Of a DNA stretch of 64,000 nucleotides, positions 45,501 through 54,881 are shown one piece after another. The stretch's first letter is position 1. Each line of letters starts with the position of its first letter. A program made the position numbers and the translations under genes. The notes under the pieces were generated by a model. That model ran no database searches. It was not told where the DNA came from and worked only from the letters and a program-made list of their open reading frames with translations. Origin of the DNA: Skeletonema tropicum (taxonomy: Eukaryota > Bacillariophyta > Thalassiosirophyceae > Thalassiosirales > Thalassiosiraceae); the NCBI GenBank assembly GCA_037178625.1, contig CM074132.1, positions 3,162,001-3,226,000 of the forward strand. Direction: 5' to 3'.

Positions 45501-47171
45501 GTTCGAAGAACGTCTTCTCTTGACATTGTATTGGTGGTGACAGGACTACTTCCCATTGTCGTGAACTTCCTCTTCTCTGCGGCTTGTAGACATCGTTCAG
45601 CATTGGCTGTATATGATGAAATGTCTTCAAGGGCAGGGGTAGAGGGAGGATCAGGGCAATGGTCGATAGTGATGTCAGCGCCGCAAACGGCAAATTGGGA
45701 CGGTGGGAGGTTGGAGTCCCCAAGTGTGTGACAGGACTGGTACTCGATGTCGAAGGGCCGGAGAAGGGGTTGTTGAACGATGTGATGAGGAGCTTCAGTT
45801 TTTGGACGATGGATGAGGCACTGATGATTCCAGCCGTGGGAAAGACTTGTTGGAGGGCTGGCTGTAGGCCGTATTCGTTTATGTAGTTATGGGCGGCTTT
45901 CTTGCTGATGCGGGTGCAAGAAAGTGATGGCCGTAGATGTCGTGGGTAGTGCCGCATTTACAGACTGGAGCTGAGGCTGGATGGTAGATGGGGAGGACAA
46001 GTTTGCGTTTGAGCATGATGAGGAAATCGAAGTTGCTGAGCCGATGCTTAACGTTGTTGCGAGACATGTGGACGAGGGGGTAGGACATGTGTGAAGAAGT
46101 ACTCCCGGTAGGATGTGGCGGAGGTGCATGGGAGTCTCATTGTAGATGAGGTTGGTGGTGGTACAGTTGGTGTGAAGCCGGAGACGGTGCCTTGCGTTAT
46201 TGATGGATGTGCGGGTGAGGAGGTGATCAATACGTCGGTCGCTAGGAACACGGTGGGAGACTGCAATGGAAGCTTTGGGAGGGCGTGTTGGAATCGTTGG
46301 AGCGTTAGGGAGGACGGGTTGGAGGCAAGGTTGTACAAGGAGCTGATAGAAGAAGGAAGGTGGTAGTTTGGAACTTCTTTGTGAAAATGGATACCTTGCC
46401 CAGCAAAGTTGGTTGCTTTGGCCATGGTAAGGACGAAGTCGGGGATAGCTCTGGCTCCTGGTCGGTAGAGTCCGAGTCCCCCGGAAGGGATGCCTCCTTG
46501 GGCGATGAACAAGGAGTGGGATGGAAATGGGAGGGAAGAGTCGAGGTTCAGGAGTTGCTTGAAGAAATTGGACATGAGGTGGTTGGTGGCATCAATGAGA
46601 GGTCCTTCCCAACCTTCCCAATTGAGGCCTGGCAAGTCGTAGTTGAGGGGAAGGTGGTGGAAGACGTCATAGCCGAGGAGGTGCGGCAGTTTGTGGATGG
46701 TACATTGGACGAAAAGGCGAAGACGAGTTTGGAGGTTGCTCAGAGGAAGTGAGGTTGTGGGCATCGACAGTTGCAGCGGCGACACATTCAAAGCAGAACT
46801 CTCTTGCAAACTTGGCGGATCCTACCGGGGCTCCGAGGAGGCAGAAGCCTTCAACTAGTTCAACAGGAACAGGTGGGTCGATGGGGTTGGAAGCTTTGGA
46901 GATGGAGTAGGTGCTGATGATTTGTTGGAGGGACTTGGCGAGGGCTGTGTTGGAGTGGCGGAGGGATGGTATGGGTGATGAGCCATTCGTAGAAGTGAGG
47001 ATGCGGGTTTTGAAGGAGTTGAGACGGCATCCTCTGTGGAGGGCTAATTCATTGAGCTTGGTGAAGAAAAAGTCTAGGTCCAAGAGAGGAATGACGTTGC
47101 TGTTATCATCGACGAAGGCTGTGATGATGGAGATCGACCCGTTGCCGTCGTCTCCGTAGTCGCTATTGAGG
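42538..47171 (+). repeat. 4.7-kb tandem segmental duplication, copy 2
   Basis: Begins CGTTACAATCACTTCA six bases after copy 1 ends and matches it up to GCTATTGAGG at 47171, after which copy 2 continues into additional RT sequence. Private changes here: a 9-bp in-frame insertion in DUF6824 exon 1, and deletions of 6, 4 and 1 bp in the RT relic. The TTAA element is absent. Confidence 0.9.
43186..44559 (+). CDS. DUF6824-domain protein with Gln-rich tail, intact copy (397 aa), two exons
   Basis: Exon 1 is 43186-43293 and exon 2 is 43474-44559; the 180-bp intron has donor GTAAGT and acceptor AAAG, phase 0. The N-terminal domain (about 1-80) is the diatom DUF6824: NDVLSGRGACFNQHP, PGNKHFRRILDTHI, KKQKMIISHAIVDAVYS, PPDRFLKKCDNSTIWREL. 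In this copy exon 1 has three extra codons, doubling QHP. Residues 100-397 are low-complexity, rich in Gln, Ser, Asn and Leu (QIQQQNHLQQQLQLRSQYLL), as in transcription-associated proteins. DUF6824 proteins are abundant in diatoms and of unknown function; a nuclear regulatory role is inference. The GRG...HPGN motif is preserved. Copy 1 at 38272 carries a stop in the tail. The neighbouring RT relic was copied with it. Confidence 0.85.
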
Positions 47172-47235
47172 ACTCTATCGTTGGCACGTTCATTGAGGGC
47201 GGCTTGAAGGGGTGCTCTAGGACACGGTGGAAAAC
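45049..47235 (-). pseudogene. 5'-truncated reverse transcriptase relic, copy 2
   Basis: Same order as copy 1, but extending further 5': on the minus strand it opens with a PCPRAPLQAALNERAND-like stretch, then the FVDD palm motif and LNSFKTRILTST. It keeps both frame changes found in copy 1, so those predate the duplication. It adds a 4-bp deletion near 46275 and a 1-bp deletion near 46099 of its own. The RT N-terminus (fingers, motifs A and B) is missing even here. Confidence 0.75.
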
Positions 47236-47453
47236 TAGTGCGGCGAAGATGGATGAAAGGGGGCAGGGAAAAGTTTAAAAGTACATACTCCTACTTACTT
47301 ATGTATCTTCGATCTATCTTATCTACTACATACTTTCACTTCTATCAAACGTTGGATGAAATCATTATTTTTTGCTCCTTGCCTTGCTTGCTTAAATGGC
47401 TTGCTTAAATGCTATGTAAACCTTAACCTCCATCGCTCCAAGATATCTCAAAT
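47172..47453. other. End of RT relic and intergenic
   Basis: RT-like sequence fades out at about 47235. The rest, AT-rich with ACTTACTTATGTA-like steps also seen at 39963 and 44889, is non-coding. Confidence 0.4.
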
Positions 47454-48902
47454 CTAATAAATACCAGGAGTATTGAATCCATCGTCCTCCAACAATGAAT
47501 TGTGATCCACGACAATAACGGGGAAGATAAAGGCAATGCGGAGGAGAATTATTGCAACCCAAACTGAGAAGAGGATGGATACAACTCGCAAAGGGAGTTT
47601 GATACATGATACTAGATGATCCTGAAGTGCTGGTAGTGGCTGCTGTCGATGATGAAATACTGAGGGGAATTGATTGCATGTCATTGGAGAGGAAGCAGTG
47701 GCAGTAGTGGCATGATCATTGTCATTCTCCACATTGCCCTCGACAAATGAAGCTTCCGAATCTTCATCTGTAGCATCACCCTTACACGTGACACTAGCCG
47801 GTGATGTATTGGTATCTCCCTCTAATGATGGCGATTCTTTGCTGTTATATTCTTCTTCCTCCTTCTCCTTACTTTCCTTATCATGATTCAACAATCTCAT
47901 TGTCAAGTCATCATTCTCCTTCCGTGACACTACCAATTCCTTCACAATCTCCTCATTGAACAAATGAGACCTAGCAACAGCCTCATTTACCGAATCAATC
48001 GTCTCTTCATATTCATTTACCTTGTTGAGGGCTTGCTGCAGTTGTGCTTTCAAAGATTTGATTTTGCTAGCATCTTGCGTAGATTGACGCGTTGCAGCTT
48101 TTAGTTGATTCGTTAGATTGGCAATTTCGGCGTGAAGTTCAGCCATAATATTATCATCGTCATTGTTTTCATCATCATCTTTGTTTACTCCCACCGATGT
48201 GACATTATCGTCGTCGTTCGTAGCATGGTTGTACTCCTCCTCTTCCCGTTCAACCTCAGTCTCAAAGGTACTATTCAAATCAACATCTGACCCTTCCTCA
48301 CCCAACTGCTTCAGTAAATCATACGCATTCTGACGTATTTTACGCTGTTGTGTCGGTAAAATTGGTGAGATGGACTTAACTTCTATATTGCCAATAAAAT
48401 CACATTCCTCCTCCTCCTCCCCCTCCCCCTCTTCCTTTTCGACGGATTGAAACGATAATTCCCTCATGTCGTCATGATCAGGAACTGAAGAGGAGGAAGA
48501 ACGAGTCTCAAAAGAGGAATCTTGTGTCCCCGGCGTTTCAGGCCGAGCAGTTGCAACGTTGTTTTCGCCACTCACATAATTATTGGACCGAGTACCACTG
48601 ATTAATTTTACAGGAGTTGTTCGAACAGCAGATTTTGGAGAGAGGGGAGCAGATGCCTTGCTTTTAGGGTCGTCATCGGCAGTGTTTGCAGCGCCGGGAG
48701 TGTATATCATGTCGTTACAATAATGTGCGTATGACAATTCATCATGTTCGGAATCGGAAGAATCGGGATCCTCTTTACAGTGGCTGAAGAAGTCCCACCA
48801 AGGCGATGCTTCCTTCTCCTTCTTCTTCATCGGGGTGGGCGTTTGTAGGCACTGCTGCTGCTGCTGCTGCATGGTTACTACTCTACTGGCTGACAACTTC
48901 AT
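47454..48902 (-). CDS. Acidic coiled-coil protein with C-terminal membrane anchor, local family member 1 (482 aa)
   Basis: No known family recognised. The N-terminus has a Gln run, then the shared local-family motif WWDFFSHCKEDPDSSDSEHD with YCNDMIY after it. A Ser/Thr-rich part with RPETPGTQDSSFETRSSSSS follows, then a Glu tract, then RKIRQNAYDLLKQLGEEG. Residues about 255-350 form a predicted coiled coil (ELHAEIANLTNQLKAATR onward). Near the C-terminus LPLRVVSILFSVWVAIILLR is one hydrophobic helix, so the protein is probably tail-anchored with its acidic part in the cytosol. The middle is clearly paralogous to the C-terminal half of the gene at 49666-51765. The start at 48902 could instead be the Met ten codons later, before the Gln run. 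Highly acidic Asp/Asn stretches separate the modules. Confidence 0.75.
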   Translation of the reverse strand: MKLSASRVVTMQQQQQQCLQTPTPMKKKEKEASPWWDFFSHCKEDPDSSDSEHDELSYAHYCNDMIYTPGAANTADDDPKSKASAPLSPKSAVRTTPVKLISGTRSNNYVSGENNVATARPETPGTQDSSFETRSSSSSVPDHDDMRELSFQSVEKEEGEGEEEEECDFIGNIEVKSISPILPTQQRKIRQNAYDLLKQLGEEGSDVDLNSTFETEVEREEEEYNHATNDDDNVTSVGVNKDDDENNDDDNIMAELHAEIANLTNQLKAATRQSTQDASKIKSLKAQLQQALNKVNEYEETIDSVNEAVARSHLFNEEIVKELVVSRKENDDLTMRLLNHDKESKEKEEEEYNSKESPSLEGDTNTSPASVTCKGDATDEDSEASFVEGNVENDNDHATTATASSPMTCNQFPSVFHHRQQPLPALQDHLVSCIKLPLRVVSILFSVWVAIILLRIAFIFPVIVVDHNSLLEDDGFNTPGIY

Positions 48903-49219
48903 GGTGCATGAACCTTGCTCAAGTCAGGCTCAAGTCTTCAGTCTTTTTGGGCGCGTGCGTTGATTTGAAATGAAATCGGGAAACCAGTGCGTGAGAAAGT
49001 CACGACCTCCTTTCTCGCCCACGGCCCATGCCGAGCCGCGAGCCGAGAGGTTTCCTCTCCTGCCTCATCAACAACCATACTTATCAGCACTTCAACTCTA
49101 ATTAATTAGAGAGAGAGAGAGATGAGTTTTATCGTGTTATCGACTATGATATTTTCACAGAACCTGCGTTACGTTCTTCATCTCTTCTTCGTTTCATCTT
49201 GCCTTGTCTCAAAATGCAA

Positions 49220-49370
49220 ACTCAAGCATCCAACTCACTGTCATTCCAATTTCATCATCTTCAAACAAGTTCTTTGTGGTGCTGCAAGAGCCCAATTTCA
49301 CATTGGGTAACATCTTTTGATTCATGCAATGATGTTCTTTGGGGCTGGATTTATTGTGCTGTCTTGCTCT
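49220..49370 (-). pseudogene. Relic of the local acidic gene family (C-terminal fragment)
   Basis: On the minus strand this reads CSTTKNLFEDDEIGMTV, matching NCTTKNVFEDNELTVEL at the end of the gene at 52952-54121. The nucleotide match (ATCTTCAAACA.GTTCTT.GTGGTG) is clear, and a second patch (TTGGGGCTG) aligns with the part encoding EFSPQEA. No intact start or full frame; it sits between two full family members. Confidence 0.65.
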
Positions 49371-49665
49371 TTTATGTCTCTCTCTCTCTCTAACTCTAGA
49401 GAGAGCTAGAGCTAGAGAGCTAGAGGTGCTAATTCTCACTGCAATGCAATAGCTTTGTAATGAATAAAACTTTACTCTATGTACCTACTTACTTGGTTGA
49501 ATTCTTTGTTAAATGTATTTCGAAAACGAAATACATTCCAAATCTGCATCTCGATTGATATTGCAGCCACATAAGCATGCCTCGATCAAAGTCGTAGTTA
49601 TCTTGGTCGTCAAGATGGATAGATTTAATGTGGGCGTGGCATGGGAGTTATGATTCAAGCTACAC

Positions 49666-51765
49666 CTACCGATTCCCGATGGATTCGTCGACCTCATCTA
49701 TAGCTAGCGATGGAAAGCCAATCATTGATTCATGCACCAGGAGTCGCGATTGTAGCGTTGCAGATTGTAGTTGATTCGTCAGATTGATAATTTCGGAGTG
49801 TAGTTCAGCCATAACATCATCGTCCTTGTGGTCATCATCGTTGTTTATTCCTACCGATGCGACATCATCGTCATTCGTAGCATAATTCGAATAGCTGCGT
49901 AAATTGGCGTATAATTGTTTCACCATATCCTTGCATTCTCCAAGTTGGCGCTTCAAGCTTGCTACTTCTTGTTGCTGTTTCTTCGGTTGCAGTCTACCGT
50001 CGCAGTAGATGTCACACTCTTCTCGTTCTCGTACAGTCTCAATCTCACCATTACTATTCAAATCAAACATTGGCACTTCCTCACCCAATCGCATAAGTAA
50101 ATTATATGCATTCATTCGTATGTTACGCTCTTGTAAAGATAAGGATGGTGAGATGGGCATGATATCTATAGTGCCGATCAAGCTGCAGTCGTCATCGCCC
50201 TCATCCACCTCAATGGATTGGAATGATGAAACTTCAAAAGCGTGGTCCTCATAATTATCAGTAATCGAATAGGAGAGAGACCGAGTCTCATAAGATGAAA
50301 ATGAACAATCATGTGTCCTTGGCGTTTGAGGATGAATGTGAGCAGCTTCACTGTCGTTTCCTTCATCTGCGCTACCTTTGGACCGAGCACCGATTGTTTT
50401 TACGAGAGCAGAATCTTTGATCGCTAGATCATCATCGACACAGTTTGCTGGGCCGGTATTACACATCATCATGTCGTTATGATTTGCAGAAGACCTATCA
50501 ACGTTTCCTTGAGGAGAGTCATCTTCGGAATCGGAAGCATCGGCAGCCTCTTTGCAGCGACGAAAGAATACCGCTTTAGACTGGGCAGTTTTGCAATTGC
50601 TATTGGAGCAGTCCTCCTTTACTTCAGCAACGCCCGACCATGATGAAAACATCCTCCACACCCATTTCAATGTGAACCTCTTGATTCGATTCATCTGCTC
50701 TCCGTTCAAGTTGCAATACGATTGGAACATGACAGTTCCCCCTGGTGAACAACAACATCCGGCAGCTTTGCTTACTTGCCGCTTTGCTACATCACCGATA
50801 ATCCTCATCAGATCGATTAAAAATGCCAATGCAAAGCTGGCCCCTGCAAGAACGCCCAGCAACGCTTGCACTATTCTTGTGTGGGGGCGAAGAGTTCGTG
50901 GATTAGGGTCTGTGTCGTGAAGGTACTGAATAGGTTGACGGACGAGAGTGAACTTATTAACACGTGGAAATGATGGGATGTCTGTGATGGAAGACATACT
51001 ATCATCCCCCCTCGTTGTGGCAGTCATGTCGATTTGAGCAAGACATCCCAATAGCCTCTTTTCACCGCGAGTTAGATCTCCCTTCTTCTTGTATTTTGAC
51101 TCCAAACCAGCAATCAGGTGAGTAGTAGTGCTCTCGTTTATGTTGCCGTGTTCATCGAACAGCGATTGCTGGAGATGAGGTGAGGATGTACGAGTAGCAT
51201 CTGGAAACAACTCCGATGGTGGTGCAGTGTCATCCCTCGGTGTAGCGTCATCATATTCTTCATCACTGCCGCCATCGTCTCCCTTCTGCCTCTTCGGGTT
51301 TGGTGTCTGACCGGCAGATCTTAAGCGGAAGGTACCTTTTTTAGCAGTCGATACCAGTGCTGTGTTCTGTCTCTGTTTGTCTCGGTTTTTGTTAAAGCCA
51401 TCCTCTCTACTATCTTTGAAGAACTTTCGGAGACGCTTCGTACTCCCTTTCCATAATAATAATAATATTAATAATATAATAGAAATTTTGAAGTACGTCT
51501 GATTCGTAATCCCTTTCCATAATTTTTCATCATCACTGTCAAATGTCTCGGTCGGCGTGAGTCCCTTGACGTGGAAAAGTTGTTCTGTATCATTTGACAG
51601 TGGGCAAGCAATATGTGTTGTTTTCACATCACTTTCAATATTGAGATGTATGAAATAATCCATGCCATTTTTACACTCTCCGTCTACATCATTGTATGGA
51701 ATACAAGTCTGCCCCGTTTTTGTCTCAAAAGCAGATTCCATCATGAGTACGTCTACTTCTCTCAT
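49666..51765 (-). CDS. Two-membrane-segment protein with family-type acidic C-terminal half, local family member 2 (699 aa)
   Basis: No known family recognised. The N-terminal half has a hydrophobic segment around residues 92-107 (YFKISIILLILLLLW) followed by a strongly basic stretch, and a second one around 300-325 (IVQALLGVLAGASFALAFLI). The C-terminal half (about 400-699) is paralogous to the 47454 gene: FFRRCKEAADASDSEDD, HPQTPRTHDCSFSSYETRS, RNIRMNAYNLLMRLGEE and DDDVMAELHSEIINLTNQLQ align in order. It ends soon after the coiled-coil start, so it lacks the tail anchor of its paralogue. The join of an unrelated membrane half to the family half suggests fusion, or loss of the half in the relative. 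One uninterrupted exon from an ATG. Function unknown. Confidence 0.75.
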   Translation of the reverse strand: MREVDVLMMESAFETKTGQTCIPYNDVDGECKNGMDYFIHLNIESDVKTTHIACPLSNDTEQLFHVKGLTPTETFDSDDEKLWKGITNQTYFKISIILLILLLLWKGSTKRLRKFFKDSREDGFNKNRDKQRQNTALVSTAKKGTFRLRSAGQTPNPKRQKGDDGGSDEEYDDATPRDDTAPPSELFPDATRTSSPHLQQSLFDEHGNINESTTTHLIAGLESKYKKKGDLTRGEKRLLGCLAQIDMTATTRGDDSMSSITDIPSFPRVNKFTLVRQPIQYLHDTDPNPRTLRPHTRIVQALLGVLAGASFALAFLIDLMRIIGDVAKRQVSKAAGCCCSPGGTVMFQSYCNLNGEQMNRIKRFTLKWVWRMFSSWSGVAEVKEDCSNSNCKTAQSKAVFFRRCKEAADASDSEDDSPQGNVDRSSANHNDMMMCNTGPANCVDDDLAIKDSALVKTIGARSKGSADEGNDSEAAHIHPQTPRTHDCSFSSYETRSLSYSITDNYEDHAFEVSSFQSIEVDEGDDDCSLIGTIDIMPISPSLSLQERNIRMNAYNLLMRLGEEVPMFDLNSNGEIETVREREECDIYCDGRLQPKKQQQEVASLKRQLGECKDMVKQLYANLRSYSNYATNDDDVASVGINNDDDHKDDDVMAELHSEIINLTNQLQSATLQSRLLVHESMIGFPSLAIDEVDESIGNR

Positions 51766-52951
51766 GCTGTTAACGCTTTCGTCGTACTATAGCTACACAC
51801 CATGATGTTGTGAGTTAGTCAATCCTTCATGCCACGTTTATCTGCGTACCCATCTTGTGCGTACCTTGTGCGTTGTGCGTCCATCTCCTCAAATGTTTCC
51901 GTGGATGTTTTGTGTAGGAACGTAGGAATCGTCCAAGAAGCGGTACCAAAGTGGCGCCAACGATCATCGAGCGTATCACAACCATGGGATTTCCGCCCGA
52001 GTAAGTAGCTTCCTTTATGCTCGGGATGTTTATATGTTTGCATGTGGCTGCTTGATATGCGCCGATTTTTACATGTGATGTAAAATGAAAGCCAATTAGT
52101 GCACATGAATGTGTAAGGTATCCTCAACTCCTCGTGAGCAATGAACGATGTTGTTATCAAGCACTGCCAAAATAACGTTCATAGAGTTACGTTATGAATG
52201 TGTATATCTTTTTGTTGCATAATAATAATTTATGAGGCCCACAGATCCGTGTCATTCGACATAAATGCATGTAGATAAACATCCATATCATAACAGAGAA
52301 TACACTTTGTGCATTCCAACGATGTCAGCAGTGAACATATAGCTTGATCCGTCGAACATCAATGTATGAAACCGACGAGTCTTAACTAGTCGTGGAAGGT
52401 TCCACTTCGATCTATTCATATTCAGACGCAATGTAGCGTCATGACAACACACAACACCTTCTTCGGAGACAATATTATAAGTATGTGCACCTATTCCACC
52501 CTAATCGAACTTCAAGGCACCCAACTATAACCCTGTCTCTTCAATCAAATACAATAATTGTTGCATCGTTGTTGTCGGGTGGTAAGGTTGATTTGAATTA
52601 CGAAACCATTGGAATTTGTTCGAGGAATGGCCATGTGTTGGGCTATGACACCAAGGCCAAGTTCGCCGATAGTAGTGTATGGAAGGCACTGAAATCGATA
52701 TCCTGAACATGATTGGGGGGCTAGTAATGTGAACTCATGAGGCATTCATGTTCAAGTGGATCGACTCTCTCATTACCCAAGCGATGTGGTCTGAGATAGT
52801 CAAATGGTATTGGTAACCGTGAGCAGATATCTAATAATCTACTCAATCATTATTTCATTATCGTAGCAGGGCACTTGTCTCTGTGTAGAGCAGTGTTATC
52901 ATCTATGTTCTCTGTATGTCACAGAGACTGCCTTGCGCTACATCTGGCGCT
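51766..52951. other. Intergenic 1.2 kb, possible ORF remnant
   Basis: No supported gene. A 73-codon + frame at 52485-52706, ending GYDTKAKFADSSVWKALKSIS, looks protein-like but is unidentified and has no neighbouring exon that I can join. Confidence 0.35.
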
Positions 52952-54121
52952 CTAAAGTGATGAAAGTACGTCATCTAGCTCAACTGTCAATTCATTATCT
53001 TCAAACACGTTCTTGGTGGTGCAATTGTTGGTTGCTACCGCAGATGGTGCAGGAGCATTGAGAATCATTGCAAGAGCACCCCAAGCGAGAGCAGAATCTG
53101 CAACTTTTTTGGCACTCTTTTGCGGTGCCAATGCTTCTTGGGGGCTGAATTCATCATTGCTCATGAACTGTTCCATGTCGTCAATATCGGGGACGCTGCA
53201 AAGATCAGCCTCTGAGTCATAATCCGATTCTGATGCAGTAGTGCATGTATCACTTAGAGGATCAGCCCCGTCTTCATCCTTGAATGTATCGACGGTATCG
53301 ATGCTATCTTCTTGAATATCTGGAATATCATCATGATCACCTCGGATAATCCCTTCCTCAAGATCCCAAAATAAGGCAATGTCATTTTTCCTTCCATGGT
53401 GTTTCACGACCGAAGATGGAGCAGGAGAACCTAATATTCCAGTTAATACGAACCATGATAGGGCAGTATCTACGTCTTCCTTGACCGATCCGGTAGCGGC
53501 AACATTCAGCGAGGTTGCTACCGTCTGATCCATATTCAATGCTTCTACTTCATCATCAATGTCAGGGATGTCATGTTCAGATTGAGGCTCGGTAGCGACC
53601 AGTGAGACATCATCTACATGGTCACTATTGCTCTCCGTTATCTCGTCGTCAAAGCAGCTGCCGTTACAAGTTGAAGTAGGCTCCATGTGAAGTGTTACTT
53701 CGACTGCTTCGTCTGCTTGTACTTGATCCTCTTCCTCGCCAGAAGATGATCCATTACAGGAGGGAGATAATAGACCAACATTATCTGCGGGGTCGCTATT
53801 GCCCTCCGTTATCTTGTCGTCCGAGCAGCTGCCGTTACAAGTTGAAGTTGGCTCCATGTGATGATGTGTTGTCACCACTTCTGCTCCTCCTTCTGCCTGA
53901 TCCTCCTCTTCACACCAGAATGATCCATTGGAGGAAGGTAATAAACCTCGTAATATTGACACGACATTATCTATAGCAATTTCAACGCATCCACCGCCGC
54001 TGCAATCAACAGCTGCGCTCATGATGATGTCATTGCAAGTGTTGTCGTTTTCAGAATCGAGAGCTCCTTCTCTACAGCTACTAAAAGGATCCCAATGGAA
54101 GAATGATTTCTTCCTCTTCAT
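52952..54121 (-). CDS. Acidic protein with internal repeats, local family member 3 (389 aa)
   Basis: No known family recognised. The N-terminus KKSFFHWDPFSSCREGALDS with NTCNDIIM after it repeats the motif of the 47454 gene. Two internal duplications are visible. First, MEPTSTCNGSC, D-(K/E)-ITE-(G/S)-NSD and D-(N/D)-V occur twice about 60 residues apart (around 90-180). Second, TALSWFVLTGILGSPAPSSV and SALAWGALAMILNAPAPSAV are related, and each is preceded by a (V/I)PDIDD stretch. The two hydrophobic PAPS segments are too short and polar to be sure membrane spans. Composition is strongly acidic (many Asp, Glu, Ser). It ends NVFEDNELTVELDDVLSSL, the part also found in the relic at 49220. One exon from an ATG. 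Function unknown. Confidence 0.7.
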   Translation of the reverse strand: MKRKKSFFHWDPFSSCREGALDSENDNTCNDIIMSAAVDCSGGGCVEIAIDNVVSILRGLLPSSNGSFWCEEEDQAEGGAEVVTTHHHMEPTSTCNGSCSDDKITEGNSDPADNVGLLSPSCNGSSSGEEEDQVQADEAVEVTLHMEPTSTCNGSCFDDEITESNSDHVDDVSLVATEPQSEHDIPDIDDEVEALNMDQTVATSLNVAATGSVKEDVDTALSWFVLTGILGSPAPSSVVKHHGRKNDIALFWDLEEGIIRGDHDDIPDIQEDSIDTVDTFKDEDGADPLSDTCTTASESDYDSEADLCSVPDIDDMEQFMSNDEFSPQEALAPQKSAKKVADSALAWGALAMILNAPAPSAVATNNCTTKNVFEDNELTVELDDVLSSL

Positions 54122-54267
54122 TGTGGGAGCTGATGATGGTATGATGTTGCTCTAGCATGGTTCCGCCCGTTGAAAGCACCATAACTCTGGATTTTGGCGA
54201 CAGTAACAACTTACTACTTATCACTTTCACTTACAATTAGGTGGCTGCTCGCTTGCCTGTACGGTTT

Positions 54268-54484
54268 GGATAAGGGGGAGCCGGGGGCGCCCCCTGGAAT
54301 CAGGGTTGCTCGCAGGAGGCAAAATCGTCTAAATTGAGCTGCAAAAAGTCCTTTTTAGCCCAGATTCGGCTGGATTTAGACCGAAATCACGTGAGAATCC
54401 TCTAACTAGCCGTCCACCGGTTTCTTGGAGGGGGAAAAGGAGGGGTAATCCCCCTGAAATCGGATAGGCCGCCCCCTTATCCGA
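54268..54484 (+). mobile_element. MITE-like element, family member 2 (~217 bp)
   Basis: Both ends carry GGATAAGGGGG in inverted orientation (54268 onward; reverse complement ending 54484), with further inverted similarity inside (GGGGCGCCCCC near the left end, a C-run/G-run near the right). Its reverse complement aligns with the element at 26981-27180. No ORF. Flanks show no clear target duplication, so the superfamily is unassigned. Confidence 0.65.
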
Positions 54485-54881
54485 AAGCCTGCTTGCACTT
54501 GGATCTTTACAATTTTGTGTGTGTATTTTTGAAAATGGAAGCATCTGTTCCCCCGACCCCCGACAACTTCAACACGTGTGCGTTGCTTTCTTCTTCCCCC
54601 CTTTTGGAATCTTTCCCCGTGGCCCGCAGGTTGGCCCTCTTTATCACCACATCACTCTCTCTTTCAAAATTCTGAAGGCAAGATGGCGCATTTTTGCTTC
54701 TCACTTCCAGCATCACATCACCGCTTCCTACGGCATGCATGGATCTATTGAATGAATCTTCAATGACAGCCGTAAGAACAAATCATAATCTTGAGAGGAC
54801 TTGAGATTTTGATTCATAAATCCTGCTATTCAAACGGAGAGAGAGTTTCAATTTCATTTCAAGTTTGCACAGTAAAATAAT

